From the NCBI RefSeq assembly GCF_000006565.2, contig NC_031477.1, forward strand, positions 1,892,043-1,956,042: 64,000 nt of DNA, given 5' to 3'. Position numbers and translations under genes: made by a program. Positions 1 to 10,200 of the stretch are shown in pieces. Position 1 is the stretch's first letter. The number at the start of each line of letters is the position of its first letter. The notes under the pieces were generated by a model. That model was given only the letters and a program-made list of their open reading frames with translations, was not told the DNA's origin and ran no database searches. The DNA comes from Toxoplasma gondii ME49. Its lineage: Eukaryota; Apicomplexa; Conoidasida; Eucoccidiorida; Sarcocystidae.

Positions 1-208
1 GCTTCTTTCCGGATCGTTTCTTCTCTGAGTCAGACAACTCTTCACCCTTCTGCGTTCCGTTCGTCCTCTCTCCTCCCTCCCGTCATCTTCAGCAGCCTCG
101 TCGTTTTCCTTCTTTCCCCGTTACGCAATCGTCCGTGCTACCGGCTTCTCTTCGTCACTGTGTCCTCTGCTTTTTCTCTCCGGATCCGTTTTCTTCAGAA
201 CCACAGGA

Positions 209-437
209 GCAGTCTTTGGACCGCAGTTACTCCAGCTTCGCCTGCCCCCCTCAGTTGCTGCAGAAGGAGAGGAAAGCTCCCGAAACACAGAGGCAGCGGG
301 TGAGACCAGCGGCTCGCGAAACCATGAAGCCGAGAGACGCGATGCTGCGCCTCTATGGCAGGACGTGAAGGACTTCGATTGGATAAAGAAGCAGGTAAAA
401 AATGCTTCCTCGTCGACTCTGTCCTACATTGATACGT

Positions 438-522
<85 letters not shown>

Positions 523-1352
523 TTTGAGAGTGTCAGTTTTCCTCACTTACTGCCAGACGCCTCGCAGGTGTCTCCTCTTTGTTTCGCACGTCAATGTGTA
601 CGTACACCTGGTGTGTGAGTGCATGCGCTTCAGGCCTCCCCACACTGGACGACAGTGCCTCTGCGTCCGCCTTTCGACTTTCCACTCGCGCCGTTGACTC
701 TGCAATCGCTGGAAACTGAGGAGAGTGAGACACTGCCTCTCGCTTTACTCCGTCTGTTGTCTGGCCGCGTTCTTCTCTGCGACGAACATCGACCATCCAG
801 ACATGTCAAATCTGTTCTGTCAACATAGCCGTCACCCGTCTCGCCAGGTGTCTCAAGTGGAAATATTCTGCCACTACGCATCTACATATGGACATATATA
901 TATATATATATTTATATTTATATGTATGCGTGTGTGTGTGCAGATGTGAATCTATATGCCTTTCTTTGTCTACCTCTCTGTCTCTCTCTAGAGCAACGAT
1001 ATAGGTACGAGCATGTAGATGCGTGGGTGAGTTTTCGAAACAATATACATATGAACCTCTGTCTGAGTCTCTCGTTTCCTGTGTATGTGTGTCTTCGTTA
1101 GATCTCCGGCTATTGGTCATTTCGATCTGTGAGCGCACCTGCGTGTCTCTTCTCTTCTGTCTCCTCCTAGATGTCTCTGGCCCGGAGCGCACCGCTTCGG
1201 GCGCGACTTTTTTGGAGCCCAACGCGCCGGTGTGGTTCAGTGTTGAAGCCCTAAGAGCCGCGGAGTCCGCTGGAGCCCTAGCCTTCCGGGCCGCGCGCGA
1301 GGCGGTTGGAGACCGAGGTGTCTCCTTGCCAGAGGAAGAAGACGAGATTTAG
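209..1352 (+). CDS. TBCC: Tubulin-folding cofactor C (TBCC)-like protein, C-terminal part; 5' exons lie outside the window
   Basis: Cofactor C is the GTPase-activating component of the tubulin-folding complex that releases alpha/beta-tubulin dimers. I see three exons: about 209-394 (donor CAG/GTAAAA), 634-724 (acceptor TTCAG, donor GTGAGA) and 1171-1352 (acceptor CTCCTAG, stop TAG). Phases agree at both junctions. The first two exons join to read DVKDFDWIKKQ-ASPHWTTVP, which matches the TBCC-family end signature (D-V-x-D-F-x-W, then A-S-P-x-W-x-x-x-P). Upstream, AVFGPQLLQL resembles the last strand of the C-CAP/cofactor C beta-helix. The third exon adds about 60 residues ending LPEEEDEI, so the tail is longer than usual. 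If the GTGAGA donor at 725 is not used, exon 2 instead runs to a stop at 826-828. The exon 1 acceptor near 208 is a best guess. The intron at 395-633 carries a long (TA)n tract. The family call is fairly firm; the exact ends are less so. Confidence 0.7.
443..523. repeat. (TA)n microsatellite in TBCC intron
   Basis: This is an almost pure TA run, interrupted by single C bases, inside the intron between the first two TBCC exons seen here. Confidence 0.95.
893..941. repeat. (TA)n followed by (GT)n
   Basis: A short TA tract passes into TTTATA units and then a GTGTGT run. It lies in the last inferred TBCC intron. Confidence 0.9.
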
Positions 1353-4348
1353 CGTCCTAACAGTGAAGGAAAGAAATCGTTTTTCTGCCCGAGACGAGTG
1401 TGACTTTCTCGTTTGCGGTACCTCTTCTTTGTCGTTCTCGCTTTCTCCTGGAAAGCCTTCCTTTCTTTTGTCGATTCGAGGAGTATTCGTTCGCGCCTTC
1501 GGGGGGATTACTTGCCGCATCGATTTTCTGTTCGCGGCATCTTTCCCCTCCGCTTCTGGGCCGCCAGCCGTGAATCCTTCTTTCTTTCTCTGCTTGTCTG
1601 TATTCCGGATGCGTCTCTCTTTGCTACTTTTGCTGTCTATTCTCGTTTTCGTCCTTCAAAAAGCAAGTCCCTTTTTTCTCTCGCTCTTCAGCTATAAAAA
1701 TGACACACCTCGCTCGTCCTCATTCGGTTCAACTGAGTAAGACCCGCACCCCCGACGCTCGCCGATGAGAGCAGCGGACTCTGCTGTCCAGACTGGCCTG
1801 ACCGAGAAACAGCGACAGCCCAGAAGGAAAGAAAAAAAGCGGCTGAAGAAACGCGAGACACAGCTGGAGAGAGTCTCGAGAATGGGCATGCGTCTAGACA
1901 GCACAGCGTTGAGATTCTCAGCTCGGAAGCCGCAAGAACAGTCCAAAGTCGCTAAAAGAGCTCTTCTGCGGCGGAGGTAGACACTCGACAGAGACAGTCT
2001 GCTAGCTCCCCTATTATTTTCCTCAGGAACTCGCCCCAGGGGGGGACAACAGCGTTCAAGCCTCAGACACTGGAAGGAAGGAGAGGCAGAGAGAGAGAAT
2101 AGAGGGTCTCAGTCAATAAGGGAAGCGAGAACAGAAAATGAAAGAACTCCTCCCCACCCTTCACATTCAATAACGCAAAGTAAAATAATTTTAAACTGCT
2201 GAATTACCTCACTCGAAAAGAAGCCGAAGATGCTTTTCCTTGTGCTCATCCCGCTGTCTCCTCACGACTGAACGCTCGTGAAAAGCTGGAGAGGAAATAC
2301 ACGACTTCTTGTTTCTCCTCTCTTCACCCAATCGACTGCCCCTGAACTTATCATCAAAAGAAGAAATGCCTCCCTTCTCTCCCTTCTTCCTCTTCTTTCT
2401 TGCCTCCAGTGTCTCTCTTGGTCTCTTGTTTCCCCGCGTTCTTTTCCGGTCTCTGCTTCTCTCTCTGGCGAGCATGAGGCTTTCATGAAGAAATTACGAG
2501 CCCCGAGAGAAAGCCGTTCCTTCTCTGTTCCGTCTGTCTCTTCCTTCCTTGTTTGCCTCCCCGTTCTTTTGCGCTTCTCTCGGATTCGAGATGCCTACAG
2601 TGACACTGAGCTCCGCGGCGGGGCTTCTGCCCCCCTCTGTTTGGTTGTTGCGGCCGAGCGTTTTTCAACCGATGTTTCGGAAAGAGTCTCTTTCTTTTTT
2701 TGTCTCGAGATTCCTGAGAATGGAAGAAAAGCACAGAGACGGAGAGAGCAGAGAATTGATGGAGAGGACCTTTCTTGCAAGGCGTTCTCTTCGAGGTTCG
2801 CTCATGCACACCAAAATCCAGCTAGCTCCCCTGCTTTTCTCCTGTCTACAGCCCTCCTCTTCGCTGCCTGTTCGTCTCGGAGATTCAACTCTGCGATTCC
2901 GACTTCTCCCTCTCTCTCTCTCCTTTCCGTGCAGTCCCCGTTTTTTCTTCTCTCTCCCATCTCTCTGTTCCTTCCTTTCCTTTTTTTCCGAGAAAACGGT
3001 CATCGCGGCCTTCTCTGCCTCCTCTCATGGGAGCTGGAGCCTCAGCCTGATCTCCGCGGTTCGGTGGGAGAGAAGGCGCCTCCAGAGGTGAATCGGCTGT
3101 CCAGTTCTTTTTCGCTTTTCCTCTCTTTTCCTCTCTTTTTCTCTCTTCTCTTTTTCGCGTTCTTCTCCTCGTCTGCCTTGCTTCCGTAACTCTCTCCTCT
3201 TTGTCTGCTCCGCCTTCTCCCATCTGTCTCTCGAGCTGCCTCGGCTGGACCAGCATCGTTTCCTGCGCGCTACGCGGGTCGCGAGCGTCCTCGCTGTGTT
3301 CTGCTTCCCCAGGCTCGCGCGAGGCGAGGAACCGGAGAATAAGAAGTCAAGAAGAATCAGAAGTCAAGAAAGAAGGGAGGAGTCGATGGATCTGGAGCGA
3401 TATTTCAGAGAAAACGAGAAAGCTAAGGGGCGCCTTGCCCTCCGAAGCGACGCCGCAGCTGCAGAAACCGTAAACCAGACACAGGCGAGACTCCCAAGAT
3501 ACCGATCGGTACACACTCCGAGTTCGAGGTCTCCCGCGCGCGTGAGAGAGGCCTTCTTCTCTTCCTTGCTCGTCTTATGTTTAGAAAACTGTTCCAAATT
3601 GACGCACATTCCGACTGGCTCCCTTTCTAAAAGCTCCCCGCCCCCTCGCCTTCCATTTTGGATTTCTCCAGCGGTTCTGCTGTGTCCCCCCCTTCTCAGC
3701 CTCTCTCTCGTCCTAAAAGATGCGTTCTTCTCGTTGAGCATAGACGTCGTCTCTCGCCAGACGGAGCGCCTTCGCTCGTTGCCGATCCGGCCGTTCCTCG
3801 CGCTCTTTCCTGCGTAAAAAAGATTCGTTCTCCGCGCCTCAGCGCCGGGCAAGGAGCGCTGAGTCACGAGGACGCGAACAGCGCACAGAGAAGCAAGCGA
3901 GACCAGCAAAAGAAGAAGAGGGAGACGTAATCAAGGAAGACAGAAGGAGAAGCACTAGTTAAGGGAGAAAGGTGGAGAAGTTAAAAAGAAGGAAGAAAAG
4001 ACGGAGACTTCAATACGGATGAAAGAAGTGGAAGCAGTCGAGGAATTGGACTGAAGGAGCCCTAGCCTGGGAAGAACAGGAGAGGAGCGAGAAGGAGAGG
4101 TAGATCGAGGAGGAGAGAAACTTGAAGAAGGATACGCGTGGAGAGAAGAGCAACGCAACGAACAGAGAACCCAGAGGCGTCGAACACGGAGACAGAGGAG
4201 CAAAGGGGACTCGGACAGGAACTGACGCGAGCTCGCGAGAGAGACAGAATGGATAGGGGGGAAAAGAGAAGAAGGCGAGTGAAGAGCAGAGGACGACACA
4301 AGAGAAAAGGAGGGCGCAAACAAGGAGGGGAGGTTGAGGAGCGACGAA
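1353..4348. other. Spacer with no supported gene; CT-rich then GA-rich
   Basis: No conserved motif or consistent exon chain was seen here. About 2380-3260 is strongly pyrimidine-rich on the + strand, and about 3890-4340 is strongly purine-rich. Both produce long apparent open frames of Ser/Phe/Leu or Arg/Glu/Lys that look compositional. It probably holds the TBCC 3' UTR and the upstream region of the next + strand gene. Confidence 0.6.
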
Positions 4349-6283
4349 ATGTCGGTGTCGAAAGGGAGGAAGACCGATGAGAGGAGGTCACAGGAAACTG
4401 GCGACCATGAGGGAGAAAGTGATAGGGCAGAAGGAAGAGAAGAAACAGGTGAAGTCACGCAAGAGAGCGGGGATGGTGCAGCTCCCGACTCAACAAGAAG
4501 GTCGACAAGCGACCTGTCCTCTTCGAGTCTTGCTGACGGTGTCGCAGAGACCGACGCCGGTCCCGAGCGGCATCTGACACACTCTTTTCCCTTTGCGTTG
4601 CCTTCTTCGTCTGCTCTCTCTCCCTCCTCGGCGTTTGCCGGGTCCTTCTTTTCTTCTTCCTTCTCTTCTTCCTTCTCTTCTTCTCTCGAGCCGCTGCGCC
4701 GAACGCTGGGTGGCTGGCGACCGGCTTGGGGGCGCAGCGCGACCGAGCCGGCAGGGCGTCTCTGCGTTCCAGCGGGGGATGAGACGCCGCATGCTTCTGA
4801 GAAGGACTCGCAGGCTGACGTCTCTCCCGGACGCCCCCAGACTCTCTCCGCGCATCCTGAAGGGACAGTCGGGGCCCTCGCACCCGCGCCGAGGAAGGAG
4901 AAACGAGAGGGGAGCGAAGACGCAGCGGCCAGAGGAGGTCGGCGGCCAGACCTCGCTCGACAGGCCGGAGAGGCGAGAGGACCGGGAGAAGTAGCCAAGG
5001 CAGAGAGGAGACATGCCGACGAAGGCAGAAACGAAGAGGGAAACCGGGTCGAAGAGCGAAAAGAAGAAGAGAGGAAGTTCGAAGGAGAGAAATGGAGAGA
5101 AACCGGGCGGTTTAAGAAGTATTGGAGACTGGGGACTCGCGGACGGTCTGCCACAGCACCTGCGTTCGTCTCTCTGCGTTCTTGTGAGAATGAGCAGGAA
5201 GGCGCTGCGAGGAAAGAAAAGGCAGCCTCGAGTCCTGCAGGACATCCTGTCCGTCGTCTCTTGTGCGGCGACTCCGAAAGCGTGGTGGGAAACGTTGACG
5301 CTGCAAAGAAGGCTCTGTTTTCTTCACAGGCGTCGACGCGTCATCGCGCCAATGTTGGCGGTGCACCTCGCTCCACCGGAGCAGCCCGAGAGGAGGGAAA
5401 AGACAGGAGTGCTCACCCTGGAGATGTCTTCGTCTCTTCGCAAGTCCAGGTTTCTTCTCTCTCCCGAAGCGGTTCCAACAAGGAACCTTCTTCTTCTCTT
5501 TCGTCTGCCTCGAGTCCTTCTTCCTCGCCGTCCGCCGCTTCCGCTGTCTCCGGGATCTCTTCCCCTCCTTCCTCTGCTGCTGCGTCCATCTGCGCTGCGA
5601 CTTCTGGTCCTGGCCGCGAAGGACGACAGGACTCGAGCGTCGTCCCTCAGACGGGGACTTGTGTCTTCTCCGGCTTTCCGCTGAGGCCGGAGACGCGGCG
5701 CGCTTTCCAGGGAAGTTTCCTTCTCCAGGCTCTGCTGGCTCCCTTCGTCCAGCTACCGGCTTCGGCGCCGCTAGCCGCCGGTGGGGCTGTCTCCTCCGTC
5801 TCCTTCTGCACCTCGCGCCGCCTCAAGCCTCCGCTCTCTCCCTCCGCTTGCGGGCCAGGCTCTCAGAAGGTCCTCGCCGCCTCTGCGCCGGCGCAGGAAG
5901 GAGACCGGAAACTGGGAGGGAGCAAGGTGCAGACGAAACCGGAGACAGCAGAAGAAGACAGAGAGCACGGGCGAGAACAAGGTGGCGAAGAAGCGAGAGA
6001 ACAAGACAGCGATCAAGACGAAAGAACGCATGCGTCTGAATCCCTGACGCGAAGCATAGCGTTCTTCAAGAGTCATGACAGGAATCTCTCCAAACCTGGC
6101 GAGAGTCCTCAGGCGCCGGCGCGACTTCCAGCGCAAGAAACAGTCGAAAAGGACGAACCGGCCCAGCCTGAGAACGCCGGGGACGTCGCAAACGCGCGGG
6201 TCTCCCTCCTTCTGCCGCGGGTGGTGACCCAGTGGGCGATCGTTCGAACAGGTCCGGAGAGGAAAGGAAAAAGCGTTTTTTAA
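4349..6283 (+). CDS. Candidate gene for an unrecognised Ser/Glu/Arg-rich protein
   Basis: An open frame of about 645 codons starts at an ATG in the context GACGAAATGTCGG and ends with a TAA after GKSVF. I do not recognise any domain. The predicted protein is hydrophilic and mostly disordered: an acidic/basic N-terminal third, a run of Ser/Phe (SSFSSSFSSS) near residue 105, further Ser-rich blocks near residues 380-420, and a more hydrophobic patch (FLLQALLAPFVQL) near residue 470. Length and composition resemble other lineage-specific coccidian proteins. The opposite strand also holds a 399-codon frame over 3955-5154, but that frame begins with GTG and is less protein-like. The frame could also be an exon of a larger + strand gene, or fortuitous. 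It lies between the TBCC and kelch genes on the same strand. Confidence 0.4.
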   Translation: MSVSKGRKTDERRSQETGDHEGESDRAEGREETGEVTQESGDGAAPDSTRRSTSDLSSSSLADGVAETDAGPERHLTHSFPFALPSSSALSPSSAFAGSFFSSSFSSSFSSSLEPLRRTLGGWRPAWGRSATEPAGRLCVPAGDETPHASEKDSQADVSPGRPQTLSAHPEGTVGALAPAPRKEKREGSEDAAARGGRRPDLARQAGEARGPGEVAKAERRHADEGRNEEGNRVEERKEEERKFEGEKWRETGRFKKYWRLGTRGRSATAPAFVSLRSCENEQEGAARKEKAASSPAGHPVRRLLCGDSESVVGNVDAAKKALFSSQASTRHRANVGGAPRSTGAAREEGKDRSAHPGDVFVSSQVQVSSLSRSGSNKEPSSSLSSASSPSSSPSAASAVSGISSPPSSAAASICAATSGPGREGRQDSSVVPQTGTCVFSGFPLRPETRRAFQGSFLLQALLAPFVQLPASAPLAAGGAVSSVSFCTSRRLKPPLSPSACGPGSQKVLAASAPAQEGDRKLGGSKVQTKPETAEEDREHGREQGGEEAREQDSDQDERTHASESLTRSIAFFKSHDRNLSKPGESPQAPARLPAQETVEKDEPAQPENAGDVANARVSLLLPRVVTQWAIVRTGPERKGKSVF

Positions 6284-7290
6284 AACGAATCAAGCGAGCC
6301 TACATGTGGACTCCTGCCTCTGGTGTCCGTCCTGCTGACTGCGTTTTTGTTTTCCGCGCTAAAGCATCCCCTTTGAGGTTCGCAGAAGTCTTTTTTCTTC
6401 AACAATGTATGTATGTACACAGAGTACAGAGCAGTGTCTCACGTTTGTACACGTAAGCCGGAGAGCGTTTACAGCAGTACAAGTAACTCGTGACGCAAAT
6501 GCGATTTGTTTTTATACAGTGAGGTCATCTGTGCATGCTGCAGTCGAGAAAGCCTGTTTTTTATCTCGCGTGAGGTGACGCCGATCGAATGCGACCGCCG
6601 GGCTCGAGGAAAAAGACGAGGGAAGCAGAGTCGCGAGAACAGGAGGTTTGCCGGAGCCTGTCAAGGGACGCTTTTCTGAGCGCTTGCTCTTGCAGAGAGA
6701 GTCAAAATGGCTGTCTTTGTTTCTCACAAAAGATATATATATATATATATATATAGATAGATAGATAGATAGATAGATACAAGTATGTATGTAAACATAA
6801 CTGCCTTTGGATCTCCATTTGGAAAGAATCATCTGAAGAGTAGAGTTGATTTTTTTACTTTGCGAGCGTTTTTCGCCAGGTGGCCGCGCGCCTTCTCCGC
6901 GGTGCAGCGTCGCCTCAGCGGGGTGGAGAGACTCTTTTTTCTTCTTCGGCGGCTTGGATGCTGAAGGTCTCTGTCCCCCGGAGATCGTCAAATTCACTTT
7001 TCTCTCGTTCCGTAGGTCGACAACAGCTTCTTTGGTCACGGCTGAAATGCGACCTTGTCTTACCGGTCCTTCTCTCTCCTTCCACGACGCTAGTTTTGCC
7101 GGGGATGCCCTCGGGTCCCTCGTCGGCCTTTCAAAGGTTTTTTAGCGAACGTCGTCTTGTCTCTCGATCTCCCTCTGCAGAACGGTATGTCTTTTCCCTG
7201 AGCCTCGCCTCTCTGTCTTGAAGTTCTCGGCCTGCTGGACGCGTAGTTCGGCGAGTTTCTCCTTTTCTCCTTTTCTTTTTTTCTTCTCAG
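6284..7290. other. Region upstream of the kelch gene; exons not resolved
   Basis: It contains a TA/GATA microsatellite and several possible acceptor sites. A short candidate exon ends at 7184 (AACG/GTATGT). In the phase required by the 7291 exon it reads NVVLSLDLPLQN, which joins well to the kelch gene. I could not fix its 5' end or the start codon. Confidence 0.45.
6732..6780. repeat. (TA)n-(GATA)n compound microsatellite
   Basis: A pure TA run changes into repeated GATA units. It is noncoding and lies upstream of the kelch gene. Confidence 0.95.
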
Positions 7291-10200
7291 GAGCTCAGCG
7301 TCACGTTCTGCTGATCTCCTCAGCCGTCGGCGACGTTCTGGACATTCTCGACGAGGGCTTCAGAGATCTCCTCTTCGCGTCGGAGACGCTTGCGGGGATC
7401 CAGGCTCCCCACAGACCGAAGCGCGACGCAGGAGGCAGTAGGGACAGACGAGGAGACAGGGAAGGCGGTGGGGCCGATGGCGCTGAGGAGGCTGGAGGCG
7501 AGGAAGTAGACAGACGAGAAGGTGGACGGGAGAAGGCCGAGGTGAATCCAGACTCACTTGCAGACTACGGAGACCATACGGAACACCGTGGACGGTTTGT
7601 GGCAGAGAAGGAGGAAGGCGAGAAAATCAATGACCTCGATGACACAACTACGCAGTGGAGTTACAGCAGGATCATCGCCGAGACAGAGAAACTGCGAGAA
7701 ACGTGGAGGAAGAGCAGAGTAAGCCTTTCTTGTCTGGTTCTCCTTCTCACTTCACCTGCGCAATGTTTTGGAGAGACCTTTTGGTTGTCTCGCCTTTGCG
7801 TCTTTTCCGTCTCTCTGCCTTTTGCCGGCCCGACTCCACTCTTTACTCCTTGTCTCGTCCTCTCACTCTCCTCTGCCGCATGGGTGGCTCGCCACCGATC
7901 TCTCCTCTCTCCAAGTGGACCCCAATCAATAAACATACACACATGGATACATATATATATATATATATATATTCATATTTTTTGCATGTGTGTTGCTGCA
8001 TCGCTTCCCATGTGCTCTTGCAGATCCATTTATCTCTCTCTCTCCCTATCTCTATCTCTACATCTATCTCTACATCTATCTGTATTGTAGATGCGACAGC
8101 ATGAGTGCTTGTCGGAAGTTGTTTTCGACATGTTGATCGGCGACTCTCTGTGGCTTGTTTTCAGACGTTCAATTGTCTGCAACAGTTTCGCGCGGAGCTG
8201 GCGAATCCGTATTTGCATCCGCCGGCGACGGCGCAGATCGCGTCTGAGGCAGAGTTTGTGTCTCTTTGCTTTTTCCGGCAAGAAGAGTTGCTGAGTTCTG
8301 CGTGTCTCCTGCGGGTGCTCACTCGCCTCGAACGGCTCCAGAGTCAGTTTGGCCTGCTCTCTGGCGGCGCGACCCCGACGGACGTCGTTCTCGAGGAGAA
8401 GCTCTGCAAGTCAGAAACCGGCGCTTCGCGCGAGGCGCCGCTTGACGCTGGTGGACTTCGCTGCGGCAGAGGAGAGAGCCGACTGGCCGAGGGAGGCAGC
8501 ACCGAGATGCCGTGTGTGTCTGAGCCTGCAAGGCCTCGCGCGCTGGTTGCGGCGCCCGGCGGAAGTGAGGAGGAGGAGCGGCTCGAAGGCGAGGAAGAGA
8601 CGGCGATGTTTTCAGACGAAGTTGCCGAGATCAACGATGCGCACAGCGCGCTGGACAGACAGGAGACAGGAGAAACAAGGAACGAGGCGAGCGAGCAGCG
8701 ACGGGGGAAAATTCGCTTCGGGGAAGAAGTTCGCGTCCGAAAATACGGTCAGTCGCTTCAGTCCTCGTGTTTCCGCTGATGGGTCCTCCGTCGAAAACGT
8801 CGTATCCGTTTTTTTCAGATGATTTTCTTTCTCTCGTTTGGTGGGCGTATCTCTTCAGGCTTTTCCGTTTTTCAAACGCTTTTCTGTCTCTCGCTTGCTG
8901 CGAGGCTCTCTGTGGTTTTCATCTGCGTTCGTTCTACGCGCGTTTGCCTGTACCGTTCTGTTTTCGTTTCCCTCGTTTTTCGCACCACTCGGAGTTTTCG
9001 AGTTCCATCGACGAAAACGAACCGCTCGTAGGAAGAATAATGCAGTTCAATATGAGAGGCATTTCGCATCTGGCGTTAAGACCTCAGCAGAAAGGGAAGC
9101 TTTCAGCGTGGTATCAATCCCTACGGGGTCGCGCCGCGTTATTCTTTTGTTTCCTCTGGCGCCCTCTTGCGGTGCTTCTCGCCTTAAGCCTTTTGCCTCA
9201 CTCTTCGCCGTTTCTCGAGTCTCTCCTGTGTCCTTTTCGTTTGTTTCTTCCATCTGTCCGCAAGTTTGTTTTCACTGTGATTGTAGTTTTTCTGCATGTC
9301 CATTCTTCTTTGTTTCTGCGCTATCTTCCCTATTTATTTTTGCTTCCCTTCTTCTGTGTCCTCGTTCCTTTTTCTTTCTCTTCCTCTTTCCAGACAAGGA
9401 GGACGACAGGCGCCTGCCGCCGCAGAGGCCGCTGCCCTCCTCATTCGGTGCAGAGGTCCCCCCTCTCGGGCAATGCTGCATGGGCCTTCCCGGTCGCCGT
9501 AAGCGTTCTCGATCGTCTCTCCCTTTTGTGGGGTCTTCTTTCTTTTTCGAGTCTGCTCTTTCTTCACCTCGTTCTTTTTCTTTCTCTCACCTTCGATGCT
9601 TTTCTGTGTCTTTGTCTACCTGTTCCATTCCTGTCTCACTCGCATCCGGGGTGCTCGCCTGTGTTCGTTTGTTGCTGGCTTTTTCTACGGTATTCTTGGC
9701 TGCCTGCTGAACTTGATCTGGCATTCTGCAAAGACGCTTTCGCCATGTCCTTCCGCGTATCCACTCAACGATGAGCCGCGCTTCGAGTGTCACCTGGAAC
9801 GCGCTGTCTTTCTCTCTGCGGCTTCTTTAGCCGCGTCTTCGTCGCCTGGCGATGTTTGTGGAGTTTCTCCTCCATGGAAGCGCCAGCCCGTTCCCTGTCT
9901 CTGCGGTTTGTGCGTCTTAGGCGTTGGATTTTGGCAAGCTTCTTTCGCGTCTCCGTCGCCACCGCCTCGCTTCGCGAGTGCCTCCTGTTCCTTTCTTTCT
10001 TCTCTGTTCGTTTTTGGCGGAGTCACCTTTGACTCGGCTCGCGCGTCGTTCGACACTGCGGCTGCTGCGCAGGCTCCGACGGGCGTCGATGCAGGGACAG
10101 CGTCCTCCCGGCCGCGAGTGGAGAGTGAACGCAGGAGTTCGACGTCTGCCACTGCTCCCAGCCGCAGTTCCTCCAACGTTTCGGAGCATCCGAAACCTCC

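Noticed and set aside
2278..3189. 303-codon + strand frame in CT-rich DNA
   Set aside because: Its Ser/Phe/Leu content is fully explained by the pyrimidine run, and no motif or splice logic supports it.
3955..5154. 399-codon - strand open frame
   Set aside because: It begins with GTG and has Ser/Leu/Phe-rich composition from GA-rich complement DNA. The overlapping + strand frame is longer and has an ATG.
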